Positions 10,162 to 21,999 of a stretch of DNA of 64,000 nt are shown piece after piece (positions within the stretch are counted from its first letter, which is position 1; every line of letters begins with the position of its first letter). Origin of the DNA: Gracilariopsis chorda (lineage: Eukaryota > Rhodophyta > Florideophyceae > Gracilariales > Gracilariaceae); assembly GCA_003194525.1 (NCBI GenBank), contig NBIV01000007.1, positions 619,598 through 683,597 of the forward strand. The letters are read 5' to 3'. The translations under genes were made by a program, and so were the position numbers. Under the pieces are notes generated by a model, which did not search any database, had not been told where the DNA came from, and saw nothing but the letters and a program-made list of their open reading frames with translations.

Positions 10162-10434
10162 TGTGGTGCAATGCCTAGTGATGGGAAAACACACCGAAGA
10201 TGTTCGGGATCTTCCTCTCACGAGGTGAGCACAGCGAAAGAGCCCTTCCAGGGATGACACGACAAAGTCGGGTGTAAACCGAGGTCAGCCTTCGCGACTA
10301 GCGCAGGAAGGTGAATGGTCAACCTGTAACACAGTGTAATACTCCATCAAGGAGGAGCGACTCTACACAGTGGCGCACACACGACAGTTGTCGGTATGAG
10401 CCGCGGATAGCGGGAACTACCCTAAATAGGAATT
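10162..10434 (-). repeat. Truncated LTR of the same gypsy family
   Basis: On the minus strand this matches roughly the last 280 bp of the LTR at 57306-57586, ending in CATTGCACCACA at 10162. Similarity is lost above about 10434, so the first two thirds of the LTR are missing. Confidence 0.7.
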
Positions 10435-10567
10435 TATTTCCCAGCTACAGCGGATTGTGTTTTTTTCCTAAAATTCTAGGACTTGATATTTATCGGAACG
10501 GGAATGCAAAAGATGAGTCTGGATATCCAATGACCGATAGAACCCGGAAGTCCAAAGTTACAAATGA

Positions 10568-11395
10568 CAGGGACACCCGGTAACTCTTTGCTCACTAAAC
10601 AGCAAGATTGAGTTGTCTAATAAACATCTCGCTCTTTTTGTCAAACAATTGCTCTATTACGAGCGACAAGTGGCATATTCTATACAGAGAGTCAGGCCAA
10701 GTATTTGGGAGCCAGAAAACTTCTTCAAAATGAACCAAACCTATTGCAACGCGAAGAAGGTCCTGAATGAGATTAACGTTCTGATTAAGGGTAAGTGAGA
10801 AACTAGTGAACCTGTACGGAAGGCCTTGATCTGCAGCCATTTCAAAATGCTTACGGCTGAGCTACGAAACCTTCTTGAACTCTTAATTGCCAGCAGGCAG
10901 TTATGTAGCGCAATGCGGTACTCGAGAGAACAGCAGCTATCAGTGAAGCTAGCAGCAGCCAGACCCTGGCAGGAGGACCCCAACAAGCCCAGAATTGTTC
11001 AAATACCGAGGTCGTTTCTATGCTTCCAACCGGAGTACGACTACTATGGGATGCCTACAGCTTCCAAAAGGTACAAGCATCTATCGTCTAGGAGACGCAC
11101 AACCAACGTGCCGAACTCGACAAAAGACCTATCAGTCGACCGGGAACGTCTCGTGGCAACGGAGAACGAGGGCACAGCCCCGAGATTGTACCAGTTACCG
11201 GAAAAGGGCCAAAGCTTGCATCATGTACCACGCTTCGACCGATCACACAAACTTATGCCCACAGGAGAGCAGATTATTCCTGATATTTTGCGAGAGCCCA
11301 GACGTGTACGTCTCGCACGACTGCATGTTCTGGTAGTCAAAGTGCACAATGCTTACAACCTGGGGTTCGCGCTTGCACCCAAGTGTCAGGATTGA
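10568..11395 (+). pseudogene. Unrecognised ORF with one internal stop
   Basis: A single reading frame runs from about 10568 to a TGA at 11393, interrupted only by a TGA at 10796. It reads as soluble helical protein (KHLALFVKQLLYYERQV, AELRNLLELLIASRQL) with a basic C-terminal half. I recognise no family. It could be a gag-like fragment of a retroelement, given its neighbours, but no zinc knuckle or protease motif is present. Confidence 0.35.
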
Positions 11396-12539
11396 CACGA
11401 TAGGTCGCCTGTCTACCTACACGGCAGGTTTGCTAGTAGCCCAACGAACTAGACGGAAGCGCAACGAGCGCAACTGGCGGCCGAAAGCCAGTACCGACGA
11501 TCACTGAAAGGGCAATACCCGACGATAGTTGGACATGAGGTGGAACTCAACTACAGTTGCGCTGGTTAAAGCTTACATTGGCGGTGTCGACACGGTAGTA
11601 AGTTCGAAAAGACTATGTTTCCATACCACAACAAAAGTTTTGAAGCGACCAAGAGCCCGGTGGACTTTACTTACTAGCACGAGCGTGAGCATGGCAGATT
11701 AATATCGCCTGCAGCTTCGACAGCTGTCCTATAGTTAGTCTACTATACTCGATAAATTACATATATGTACAAGTGTAAATGCGCCCGTATGCTGCATTCG
11801 GCCAAGGTCCAGTGCCACACGTGGACATGCCGCGCCCGATGGGCGCCTAGTGCAGGGCGGGAGTGCCACCAAATCCAAAAAACTTCAGGGCACCGTCCTC
11901 TAAAACAACAGATCGCTGCAAAGTTGGGGCCAGGCCTCTGGTCTCTATTTGAGGGCAACGCTCACTGCGCTACAAGCAGATCATGACACACTAGCATGGC
12001 AGACCTTTCAGCGAACCTTTCTTCATGAGAATATAAAGTTCCGGTTCTCAGCGTAGTGGCTTCATACCTAAATGTCTTGTACGATGCTGGTTAAGTGTTC
12101 GATGCCAAATACCACGTGATTCACAAATTAAATATAAGGTTTCAGGCATATGGACGCACTCTAACGGCCTGAGCTCAAACTCAGGTACCGGCCTTGGTTT
12201 ATAAAATGGCGGGCTATGGTTCCGCGAGCTGGAGGCATGTCTAACGCACATCAGAGGCCCAGGCATCGAGCCCAAAAATCTTGCAGGTGCCAGGGATAGA
12301 CAAAGAGACTGGGGATGCAGCGTTAGTGCGGAATGCACCGTCATATGTTTCAATCGGTCACATTGACAGCCTACGACCTATCGTTCTTTGCAATTAGCCT
12401 CCCCATCTACCGTTGGCTTGATGGCGAACGCGAACCTTCCAAGAACTATATTTCTATCACCTGGGATTATTTTCAGAGAATGACTTTGAAAGTACCACGA
12501 TCTAGCGTTCTGTAATGTCTTACTTCTTCGCTTTCGTCA
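11396..12539. other. Unassigned sequence
   Basis: About 1.1 kb without a convincing ORF, terminal repeat or RNA gene. It is probably old transposon debris between two retroelement fragments. Confidence 0.3.
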
Positions 12540-14552
12540 TCTCTTTCTAGTTTGCTCGTAAGTATTTCTTGTCAATGATCTCTGTCAAGAAGAACTCTTC
12601 CTTCAATGGAGTAGTGAATGAATAAAACGCATTCTCTAGCTCTGAGAAGAAAGAATTCGGGAGTGTCACTGAATCAGAGTGCCGTCTCACTCACGCTTGA
12701 CTGAACGCCTTTGCAGCACTTATACGTTCATCCTGAACATAGATAAGCTTATTCGTTTCATCTATCGCACTGACCTTAAATGTCCAAGCCATTCTCCTTC
12801 TTCTCTGTCTAAGACTTTCTACCCCCAAACAAAGACCTTGTCTCCTACCTTATAGCTCTTGTTGGCAGCTGTGGGTGTTATGTGGCTCAGAGCGCGGGTC
12901 CATCTCATCGTGGACATATCCTTCTGCATCTCCAACATAGCAACGATGGCCATCTTAGCTTGGCTAGCACGTGATGCCGATTGGTCTGGAGTTCCTGACC
13001 CGTGTTTACTTGGGTAAAATCACTATATACAAGCGCAGACGGAGCAAGTCTTTCTGGGCACAACGCATCTTTCATTGCCTTGAAAGACGCGGCAAGATTA
13101 TACACGCGTTACACATTACTATGCTGAGCCATTACCTTCCGATCGATTTGACAGAGTGGTTGATGATGATAGCTTTAAACAAACCCTGCGCTTGCGTGTG
13201 TTTCACTTTCAGTTCGGTATACATCACCATTATATGTAGCAACGATATTGATGAACAACGGATCAAAGGTACTTTCCTGGTCTACCATAATTCGATTTGG
13301 TAGTCCGGTTTATATTGAAGCCCAGCACAGAAGAATCTTACGCAATATGGTCTTCGCAGAAACGTCTGAAAGGAAGGTGCGGCTAAGAATTTCATCCCTT
13401 CTTCAAAGATGTAAAGAATAGGTTTCGCATCGACGGACATCAAGACAACCAACACTCTTTCGTTGAGTCAAACATTCTCCGCATCGATTGAGACTTGGAA
13501 TCTGTTCGGTGCATTATGTATTCTTTGACATGGATCAAATCGTTGAACAGTACCCTTCAATTTGGGTTTCTTCTCTGTGGTTGCTTCGTTTGGTCAGACT
13601 CTCTTCAAAAGTTTGAAGCGATTTTCTGCCTAGAGATGAAATAATTGGCAATGTAATTGGTACAGTTGGACCTCCGTATAAAAGAATCGTATGGTTAGAA
13701 TCATGTCCACAAACACATTTCCACTTCTGGCACAATAACTCTGTACAAACCGTTCATCGAGGTAGTCTTCGGATCCATCTTAGAGTGTGACAGGGATACG
13801 CTTATTGAGGCAATTTGGGCCTGTATCGGTATTTAACGATTCGTGGTCTAGAACATCCATTCCAAAGATCGCCAGATTGTCGGCGCTAAAAAAATTAAAC
13901 TAGACTAAAATAGGTGCCGCAGTGCTCAGTGTTGCTAATGGTAAAACATCCTCCCATGCAAAGTAAAGCTGGCATCAGTGAACCTGATTCAAGTGTGTCA
14001 GAATGGCTCTCGGAGCTGTTCTATGCCAATATCTTCCGAAAGTCGTTCATTCCAATGACCTTTCTTCATTCCAATGACTGAGCTCGGAGCTCCCATATAG
14101 ACATAGATACTATCCAAACGAGAACAGCAATCACCTCTGCTTAGATCTGTTGCGTGAATGTGAGTTCCATTCAAATTAAGAACGGACTGACCTGCTTTGT
14201 GCCTTTGTTCAGTAGGTTCATGTGAGGTTATTCAACGCGCTGGGGACGACGTAGAGCCTGACAATCTCGTCGCCCAGCAAACAGCCATCATATCACTCTG
14301 GATACTCAGATAGGGACAGATACCCATGACGGCCGGAAGGTGTTTAGTAAATCACTGCTCATGAATCTTCTCAATATTTTTTTCAGGCTTTATGTCTGCC
14401 TTGGTGAGCTCGTCAAAAATGCAAGCTTCCGGGGTGATATGGTCAGGTTCGAGGTAAGCTTTTGCGCCATCTGCAGCATTCATCTCAAGAAAATACTTCT
14501 CAATCCATTGTGAGAACAAGGTCCAAAACGATCTCTAGATCTGATGCCCCAT
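12540..14552 (-). pseudogene. Ty1/copia polyprotein remnant (protease to integrase), heavily broken
   Basis: Reading the minus strand across frames from 14.5 to 12.6 kb recovers a decayed polyprotein. After a gag-like helical piece (LFSQWIEKYFLEMN) comes an integrase: KLKGTVQRFDPCQRIHNAPN-like sequence near 13.5 kb, GLPNRIMVDQESTFD (second catalytic Asp) near 13.3 kb, then ETHTSAGF...YHHQPL near 13.2 kb. A post-integrase block NKSYKVGDKVFVWG lies near 12.86 kb. Stops and frameshifts are frequent. The order protease then integrase is that of Ty1/copia elements. Its high end is cut by the 14553-20190 gypsy insertion. Confidence 0.5.
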
Positions 14553-14893
14553 TGTGACGAGCCTCGGGATGAGGGAGTCAGAGAGACTGAGATAGACCGA
14601 AGGGCCAGAGGGTTGATCGACAGAGGATGATCGATGCCCCGGAGTTTATTGGGGCGAGAGACCAGACGGACTATTTATACTACTCTAGCGGCGGGCTGCT
14701 GCCATGCCGGCTGCTGCCAGGGTCTCGCCAGCGGCGGCGGCCGCCAGAATTCGTGCGCTGTCCTGGAGGAAAGAACGGTGGAGTAGGCTTCATAGTGATT
14801 GACCTACTGTAGTCCGCTTCGTGGGTCGCACTTGAGTCACATATGATAAATGTCCATTGGTCATATGTTGCGCAATTAGCGCAGCGCGCTACA
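14553..14893 (-). repeat. 3' LTR of the gypsy chromovirus
   Basis: 341 bp with TG...CA ends. A polypurine tract (GAAAGAGGGGAG on the minus strand, 14894-14905) directly precedes it, as expected for the 3' LTR of a minus-strand element. Confidence 0.92.
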
Positions 14894-14903
14894 CTCCCCT
14901 CTT

Positions 14904-17900
14904 TCAGAGGTCGAGCTCGTCGCGAGCCCGAGTGGCGAGGTCGACCGGAGTAAACTTGCGTTTGAGCAGCTTGTCGAAGAGCTGCGGCACGTCTTCGTAG
15001 ACGCGAGCAATCGGCTCCAGGGTGTCTTCGGCTTCGCAGAGTCCCTTCCAGCGGATGCGCATGTGAAGACCATCGGGGCCATCTTCGAGACCAAGTATTC
15101 GGGAGACGACCATGCCCGTTTCGGACTGCAAGACATGCGACATGATCGCAACTTTGTCGGTCTCGCTGTCTCGAAAGAGCTTGAGCCTGGACGCATGAAC
15201 GTCGTCCAACTGGCCATTGCGAAGGTCTTCGACTTGGTAGACGTAGTCGCTGAGGGCCTTGTGGACTTGACGCGGACCGCGCCAGCGGAGACAGAGCTTT
15301 TCACCGGCGTGAAAGTCGGAGCGGGCCACAAGGACATAGTCGACTTCAGTGAAGTTCGGTAACTGCCCTTTGGGCGTTGCGGCTCGCTTCTGCTCCCGGT
15401 GCTTGGCCAGGGTGGACTGTACGCGCGGGTGTAGGTCCGCGCACAGTTCTACCAGCGCCTCGACGTTCAATGCATACTCGCGCTGGGCCTCGGTGAGGGA
15501 GACCGGCGTGGCCGTGGCGGAGCGGAGAAACGTGAGAACCGGTGGGTCGGGTCTCGACCCATAAAGGCCGTGATCGGACAGACGTTGCCGCGGTGCGGGG
15601 AGGCAGAATTGTTGAGGACCGACTGGACCATGGGGATGAGATCCGGCCATTCCTTGTGGTCCATCTGCAACTCCGAGATGAGTGACCGTAAGACACGAAG
15701 TAGTTCGCGGCCTAGGCGTTCCACAGCACCGTTGCTCCACGGACAGTAGGGCAGGGTGAAGTGGTGCGGTGTCTTCAGACCTTTGGACACAAGACGAACT
15801 GTCTCGTTCTTGAAATGCGTCGGACCATCGGACATCAGGCCACTGGGCATGCCAGTGGCTGCGCACCAGTCGATGATGGCATGAGCGGTGTTCTCCGCGT
15901 CCGTGTTCGGAAAGCAGAAGAACCACTTGTGTTCCGAATGGTCGTTGCGCAGCATCGGGACGTACTTGTCGCCGCTGTTGCTGGGCCCAAGGTCGATGTA
16001 GTCGAACTGCACGAGATCGTTGGGCTGCGTCCCGTGGACTGCCGGACCAAATGGGCGTGGTATCCTCTCCCCCCAAGGGTTGATAGACAGTGAATGCATG
16101 CACGCACAAAGGTCCGGACGTCGTCCGTCATGGTTGACCAGCTGTACTTGGACCGTAGGGCGCGCTCCGTTGCGTTGCGACCGCGATGACCGGCAGGGCC
16201 AGTGTGTGCAATGATGCACAGTCGCAGTTGCAAGTTGGAGGCGTCCTCGGGGACCCAGATCTTGCCGTCCGGGTCGGTCCAGAGGTCGTCGTTGCGGACC
16301 AGGTCGTCCGGTCGGGCAGATGAGCTTTCCTCTTTGATGGCGGCGATCGCCGTCGGTGTAGGCCACTCGAAGTCGTCGCTGCACGACGAGGGCAGCTCCG
16401 GGATGCGGACGAGGCGTTGCACCCGGGCCGGCACAGTGGATCAACGGGTCAGGAGGTCTGCTCAGACGTTCTCTTTGCCCTTGATGTGGTAGCACGTGTA
16501 CTTGTACACGCTCAGCTTCACAGCCCAACGAAGGACTTTGCGTAGCGAAGACTGAGACATGTCACTGACGATGGCCAAGGGGTCAAAGAGGAAGATGAGG
16601 TTATTGTGGTCCGTGTAGAGGTCAAAACCTGAAGGTGTGGCGACGAGCCAGTGCATGCGGTCGAGATTGTTCATGAGCGCAAAGGCCTCTTTCTCCAGCA
16701 CGGACCAGCCGAGCTGCGTCTTGTCGAACCTGCCGGACAGGAATGACAGGGGCGCGTGGCACTGCTCCTTGTGAGGGCGCGTGACGTCCGACATGGGCAC
16801 TTGGGTGACGAACCCAGCCCAGGCCGAATCGGACGCGTCGGTGTACACGCAGAGACGTTGCGTAGTGTCTCGATGGGCGAGCGTGACCTGGTTGGCCAGC
16901 GCTTTCTTGCAGTCTTCGAACGCGTCCAACTCGGTCTTGCCCCAGCCGTGGGAGGCCAGGAGGACACGGCTCACGGCGCGCTATGTCCGCTTGTCCGTGA
17001 GGCCGTAGACGCACTCCATGAAATCGTGCAGCGGGGCCACCAACTCGGTGAAGTTGGGGATCGCCTGCTTGATCCACTGGAGGGCGCAGACGAATTGCTG
17101 CAGGTGTGCCCCCGTGGTCGGCGGCTCCATAGACAGCAGGCAGTTGATTCCGCGCGGGTCGTAGCGGATCCCGTCGACGGATATGAGGCGACCACACCAA
17201 CGGACCTCCTTGGTTAAGAGGATGCATTTCGCCGAGTGCAGCTTGATGTTGTACTTGGGGCAAAACTCGAAGAAAGACCGGATGGACGCTAGCAGCTTCT
17301 CGACCGTAGGGGCGTGAAGGAGGATATCGTCCAGCCAGATGAGGATGTTGGCCAGCAGGTCGTCCAGGATGATGCCCGTCAGGGACGACTGTAAATGACA
17401 GACCGCGTTGGTCGTGCCGTGCAAGACCCGCGTGGGCGTGAAGATGCCGTCCGGTGTGATGAAGGACTGGCACTCTTGGGACAGCGGGGCGAGCAGCAGC
17501 TGCCAGTACCCGTGGGACATGTCGAAGTTCGCAAATTACACGGCACCCGACAAACCAGAGAGTTCGTGCTCCAGGTTCGGCATTGGGAAGTGGTGCCGAA
17601 CCGTGAAGACATTGACCGGCTGCAGGTCCACGGTGAACCGGTACAGCGCGCCGGGCTTGGGCACAAGCAGCGGCACACATGCCCATTTGGACGTGTGGTT
17701 TGAGTACGCCATGCCGTGGGTCACGAGGTGGTCAACAAACTTGCACATGAACTCCTTCTGGTCTTGGGAGTACTTGGGCAGTCGGACCTTGACGGGCTTG
17801 ACGTCCGGCGTCAGCTCGATCTTGAGCGGCGGGAGTTTGGCCGTCGGTCCTGCGGAGAACGACGTACGGAAGATGTCCATGTGGTCGCGCAGGATGCCTT

Positions 17901-19644
17901 TGAGGTTAGACTCGTAGGTGTCCGCCAGGCCGTTCTGCTTGGCCGTTTTTTCGATGCCCGCAACGGCCTTGCAGATGTCGTCGTGCTGGTCCTCGTCGAT
18001 GGGGTCCAACAGCGACGGGTCCGGGAATGGGTCTTCCTCGGAGCGGACCTTGTGGTAGTTGATGCTAGGACGATCGGTCGCGGGGCGCGTGTCGTCGTCG
18101 TACTGCCTGTTGAGGCGCGCGGTTATCATCCGCCCGAGTTTGCCCATTTTGGACGGTGCTTGGTCGAAGAAGCTGCAATCGGTTCCGTCGAGCGAGTGGA
18201 TGTTCGCCTCGAGCAGGTTCTTCGTGTCCACACGCAGGTGCCGCAAGACCGGTAGGCCAATGAGCAGGTCCTCGCAGGTCATGGCGCCGTCATCGTCTGC
18301 GACGAGGAACTTGATGTTCTTGAGCGCCTACCGACCAGAGGACAGATGGAGGACGGTGCTTGGTACCGTCCATGCACGAGAAAACGGGAACAGTGCCGTT
18401 TCACCTTTCTTCGTGAGGGCGACCTTGAGGTGGACTGTCTCGATAGCCTCAATTTTTCCAATGCCCTTGAGCGCGGCCTTCTCGGCCAGCTCCTTGGACG
18501 CGAGGGTCTTGTCGCTGCCGTCGTCGCAGCGCCCGACCATGTCGAGGGTCGTGCGCACGTCCTTGACGGTCATGCGGCATGACGGAGTTTTGGCATCGTC
18601 CTTAGGGTCCTCGTTCGCCGGCTGTTGGAGACGGCTGACCGACCTGGACGCGGTCTATGACCGCGTGGACTTGGACGGACCGTCGCGGGCCTTCAGGGCG
18701 GCGAGTTCCTCCCTGTACTGCCGCTTCTCATCGTCCGTGTGGTCCAGGCAATCGGCGACCCAGTGGGTTTTGTTTTTGACTTTGAACTTGGGCAGCGGAC
18801 ACGGAGACGGCGGAGGTATCTTCGCGCTTTGGCCGGCCTTGTGGTCCTTCGTGGTGCCGGCCTTGCTGGACGACGCGCCAACGCGGCTGCTGCCGGGGGT
18901 GTCCTTCTTGGTCTTCTCGCCCTCCCAGTCGGACTTGCGGGACCATGCGGGGCCGTTGTCGATTTTCTCGAAGGCCTCTGACACCGCGATGGCGTGCGTC
19001 ATGAAGCCCAAGAAGTCGGCCTTGAGTTCGATGTGCGAGAAGCCAAGGTCCTGCTCTAGACGCGTCTGCAATTGCGCGGGACGGATGGACGAGAGGACGT
19101 GACGGATAGCGGCCTTCGGAGCTTTTTCAGTAACCCACTTGAGGCCGTTGGTCCGGAGGACAGACTTGTTCTCCATGAACGGGAGCTTCATCCGGCTCTT
19201 GGCGGACTTGACAGTCATGTCCATGCGCAGGACAGACTCGACCAACTTGGCCAGGTCGCTCTCTGTGACGGTGGTCTGCGACTCCTGGGCTTCGGAGTCC
19301 AGGAACGACCGTAGGGACTTGTCTGTGAGGGCCTCGACCGAGGTGCAGTTCGGGATCAAACCACAGTCCACTGCGGACTCGAGCTGGTCGTCGTCGAGGC
19401 AGAAGACGAGACCAACAGGGCGGCCGGGCTTCTCGGTGGAGGAGTTCTCGCCTGCCAGCTGTGCGGCGCGAGCCTTGACCTCACGGACGTACGCTTCGTA
19501 GCGACGGAGGAAGACGCGGATCGACTCAGGCTCGAGCCGCGCCAGGAACGGGTAGTCCACTGACGCGGACATCCGCTTGGTCGTAGGTCCTTTGGGCGAG
19601 GTGCTCGGCCCACTGGACGACGAGGGAGTTGCGAAGTCTCCCAT
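14904..19644 (-). pseudogene. Gypsy gag-pol polyprotein with chromodomain, inactivated
   Basis: Gag starts at ATG 19644 (329 residues to TAG 18655). Gag and pol share one frame down to ~16080, broken by stops at 18655, 18328, 17536, 16981, 16462 and 16441. Reading through gives protease-region LIGLPVLRHLRVD, the RT segment DLQPVNVFTVRHHFPMPN, the RT core ILIWLDDIL near 17330, RNase H CVYTDASDSAWAGF near 16840, then KENV-stop-ADLLTR-stop. A frameshift in a G6 run near 16077 leads into integrase (GLMSDGPTHFKNE; NGAVERLGREL), and another near 15550 into VVSRILGLEDG...MRIRWKGL, the chromodomain, ending at 14904. Several stops sit where tryptophan is expected. Confidence 0.85.
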
Positions 19645-19674
19645 GGTAGATCTTCGTTAGACCTGATGGACTTG

Positions 19675-19849
19675 CTGAACGATGGTTCCGGCCGGGTGCC
19701 GTACTTCGACGTCGATACCACGTTGGTTCCGACCGATGGGCCTTACTGGGCGTCGCGGTTGAGTGCACGTTCGTTCTGACCGAAGGGCCTTACTAGGACG
19801 TCAAGGTTGACTGCCACTCTGTTTGCCGTAGGCGACAGTCAGTGATCAC
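19675..19849. repeat. Short tandem repeat in gypsy leader next to the 5' LTR
   Basis: Two to three imperfect ~42-bp units share the core TTCCGACCGATGGGCC / TTCTGACCGAAGGGCC plus TTACTNGGNCGTC. They lie between the 5' LTR and gag. A GACCGAAGGGCC copy also occurs inside the LTR. The usual TGG-starting primer-binding site is not obvious at 19849. Confidence 0.5.
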
Positions 19850-20190
19850 TATGACGAGCTTCGGGATGAGGGAGTCAGAGAGACTGAGATTGACCGAAGG
19901 GCCAGAGGGTTGATAGACAGAGGATGATCGATGCCCCGCAGTTTATTGGGGCGAGAGACCAGACGGACTATTTATACTACTCTAGCGGCGGGCTGCTGCC
20001 ATGCCGGCTGCTGCCAGGGTCTCGCCAGCGGCGGCGGCCGCCAGAAGTCGTGCGCTGTCCTGGAGGACAGAACGGTGGAGTAGGCTTCATAGTGATTGAC
20101 CTACTGTAGTCCGCTTCGTGGGTCGCACTTGAGTCACATATGATAAATGTCCATTGGTCATATGTTGCGCAATTAGCGCAGCGCGCTACA
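19850..20190 (-). repeat. 5' LTR of the gypsy chromovirus
   Basis: 341-bp copy nearly identical to 14553-14893, in the same orientation, beginning TGTAGCG on the minus strand at 20190. The terminal dinucleotide at 19850 is TA on the plus strand where the other copy has TG, one of the ~7 differences. Confidence 0.92.
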
Positions 20191-20637
20191 CCCATTCGTT
20201 ATGCACTAGCGCGCGTTTTCTGTGGTGCAGAGCATGCTTCTAGAGGAAACAGCTGCCCAAGCGAAAAGAATCTCAAGGTGTTTGAGCCTTGCTCCCTTTG
20301 GAAGGGTGGCATAGCTGATAGAGCCCTTTGACACGATCGGCTCTAGTCGGGCGTAACGTCCGGCGACCACTGCCTGCCTTGCAGATGGAGTTGAGGTGAG
20401 TCGGTGATGAAGCCTGCAGTAGGGAAGATTCCAGCAAAACTATATCGGACAAACACCAGACACGTTGTCAAAGTGCCCCGAGCTGTGGCAGTTCGATCTC
20501 GGGAGCGGAAGTGAACCCCAAAAAGTACTGGAAAGCCTGCGTAACAGGGCAAAGTATAACAATATGTAAGAAAGTAAAGGAGATAAACACATGAAAGGTC
20601 AACCTCACTGGTTCTAGCGGAAGGATTTCTAAACCAC

Positions 20638-21816
20638 GGGGTATATCCGTACGGTCCTCCACTCTACCTCCTCAACTATAATGGTTTTAACTTGGATTCG
20701 AATTTTTGTGAATCAGTCTGTACCATGATAGGTTTGAAGCACTATTTCACGACTGCGTACCACCCCCAGACCCATGGGCGAGTAGAAAGGTTTAACAAAA
20801 CACTTGTGGAAAGATTGCGTTATTACATTGCTGAACACCAATCGGATTGGGCTGAGTTCATACAGCCCTTGACGTACGCTTACAACCTACAGGTACATCG
20901 CTTAACGGGAACCACCCCCTTTGATTTGGTTTTGTCACGACACCCTCCGGGTTTTATTGTACAAGCTGGTCCGGCGATCCGCCATGCCTCTAGGACACAG
21001 TTTACCACTCATGTGTTGAGGGATATCCTACGAAGGTTGAGGGAGACCCTTGCGGTAAAATCATCAAAGATAACCGCAGCTCAGGAGTGGTACAAGAAGT
21101 ACTTCGACCAGAAAGTGCAGAGAATTACCCAAGTGGAAGTCGTGGACGACTTTTTCGTGGATGTCCCACCAACTGGTGCTCGGGACGTCCCGAAGGAAGA
21201 GAAAAATGTCCGGATGGTAGAGGAGGAGATAAATTCCAAGCTACTGCCGAAGTCAACTGGGCCTTACGAGGTTTTAAGAGCAAACGACCACACGGTAACC
21301 ATCCTGGAAGGCGATTTAGAGAACACCGTTTCGCATGATAGGGTTACGAAAGCCTGGTAGGCCAACGTACCAACCGAAGTTTTTGATGGAACACAGAGAA
21401 CCCTTGCTCCAGCTCTGTGAGCCCAATTGGAGCAACAAGCTCTCAGGGACTCGGCCTCTAGTCCATCACCCGATGGAAGCACTTAACCAGGTGGACCAAA
21501 GACAGTAACCGCCGACCCTACGGCCGCTCCCGCTGTTTCACCGATTGTAAATGCAACACCACAACAAGGGAACGCAACACAACCTCTTATAAATGTACCA
21601 ACAGAAACCGAAGGGGTCATTGATTCCATCGTCGGTCACGAGTTCACCAAATCGGGAAGGCAGTACCGTGTACGGTGGTATAAATGGATGGCATTCCATG
21701 ACACCATGGAACTGCCCCACCACATACCGAATAACTTCCTCATGAGATATTGGCGCAAACGAAATGAAACCTCGCCAACTGGATCCCTCCACGACCATGC
21801 CTTGTATGGACGTTAA
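20638..21816 (+). pseudogene. Gypsy integrase C-terminal half plus chromodomain, 5'-truncated
   Basis: The plus-strand frame begins in the middle of the integrase core. YGPPLYLLNYNGFNLDS stands where LSDNGSNF is expected, so the second catalytic Asp is lost. GLKHYFTTAYHPQTHGRVER with the catalytic Glu and FNKTL follows, then TYAYNLQVHRLTGTTPFDL and a long GPYEVL post-core domain to a TAG at 21358. The same frame continues past stops at 21358, 21418 and 21484 into a chromodomain (GRQYRVRWYKWMAFHDTMEL) ending at TAA 21814. A purine-rich tract (AAGGAGGGGGGGAG) follows at once and may be the polypurine tract. RT and upstream regions are absent. Confidence 0.75.
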
Positions 21817-21999
21817 GGAGGGGGGGAGAACGTTTTGAAGCAATACCATGAGGTGAATGAATAAAAAGGAACTAGCAACAACTCAGCTAACATCAGAACA
21901 CATTTACGCATGTTGGCACCCACAAGATTGTGCAAAGGCGACGAAGAAAACGCACTTTAAGAAACATAACCAGATGGAGATCAAGTACCATAGCCGCCT

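Larger units (their letters stand above)
7270..10434 (-). mobile_element. Internally deleted Ty3/gypsy LTR element (LTR, chromodomain, antisense ORF, LTR)
   Basis: Both flanks are reverse-complement relatives of the LTR at 56826-57586. On the minus strand the order is truncated 5' LTR (10434-10162), chromodomain fragment (10161-9848), an ORF on the opposite strand (8175-9820) and full 3' LTR (8001-7270). Gag, protease, reverse transcriptase and integrase are missing. The chromodomain reading frame begins at the very base after the LTR end, so a deletion or recombination joined the two. It is inferred to be a non-autonomous derivative of the family seen at the right end of the window. Confidence 0.7.
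14553..20190 (-). mobile_element. Complete Ty3/gypsy chromovirus insertion, 5638 bp
   Basis: Two 341-bp LTRs (14553-14893 and 19850-20190) bound the element. The flanks carry a 5-bp target duplication CCCAT (14548-14552 and 20191-20195). On the minus strand the order is 5' LTR, gag, protease, reverse transcriptase, RNase H, integrase, chromodomain, polypurine tract, 3' LTR. The LTRs differ at about 7 of 341 positions, so the insertion is moderately recent. The polyprotein nevertheless has at least six stops and two frameshifts, so this copy is dead. Confidence 0.92.

Noticed and set aside
15467-16528. Separate 353-codon gene on the minus strand
   Set aside because: Only its middle is integrase coding (frame entered by a shift near 16077); the first part is an out-of-frame shadow of the gag-pol polyprotein.
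16622-17686. 354-codon Arg/Pro/Ala-rich frame
   Set aside because: GC-rich shadow of the RT and RNase H region; no motifs and wrong frame.
18655-18657. TAG between gag and pol as programmed readthrough
   Set aside because: Pol has several other in-frame stops, so a mutational stop is as likely; intact copies would be needed.
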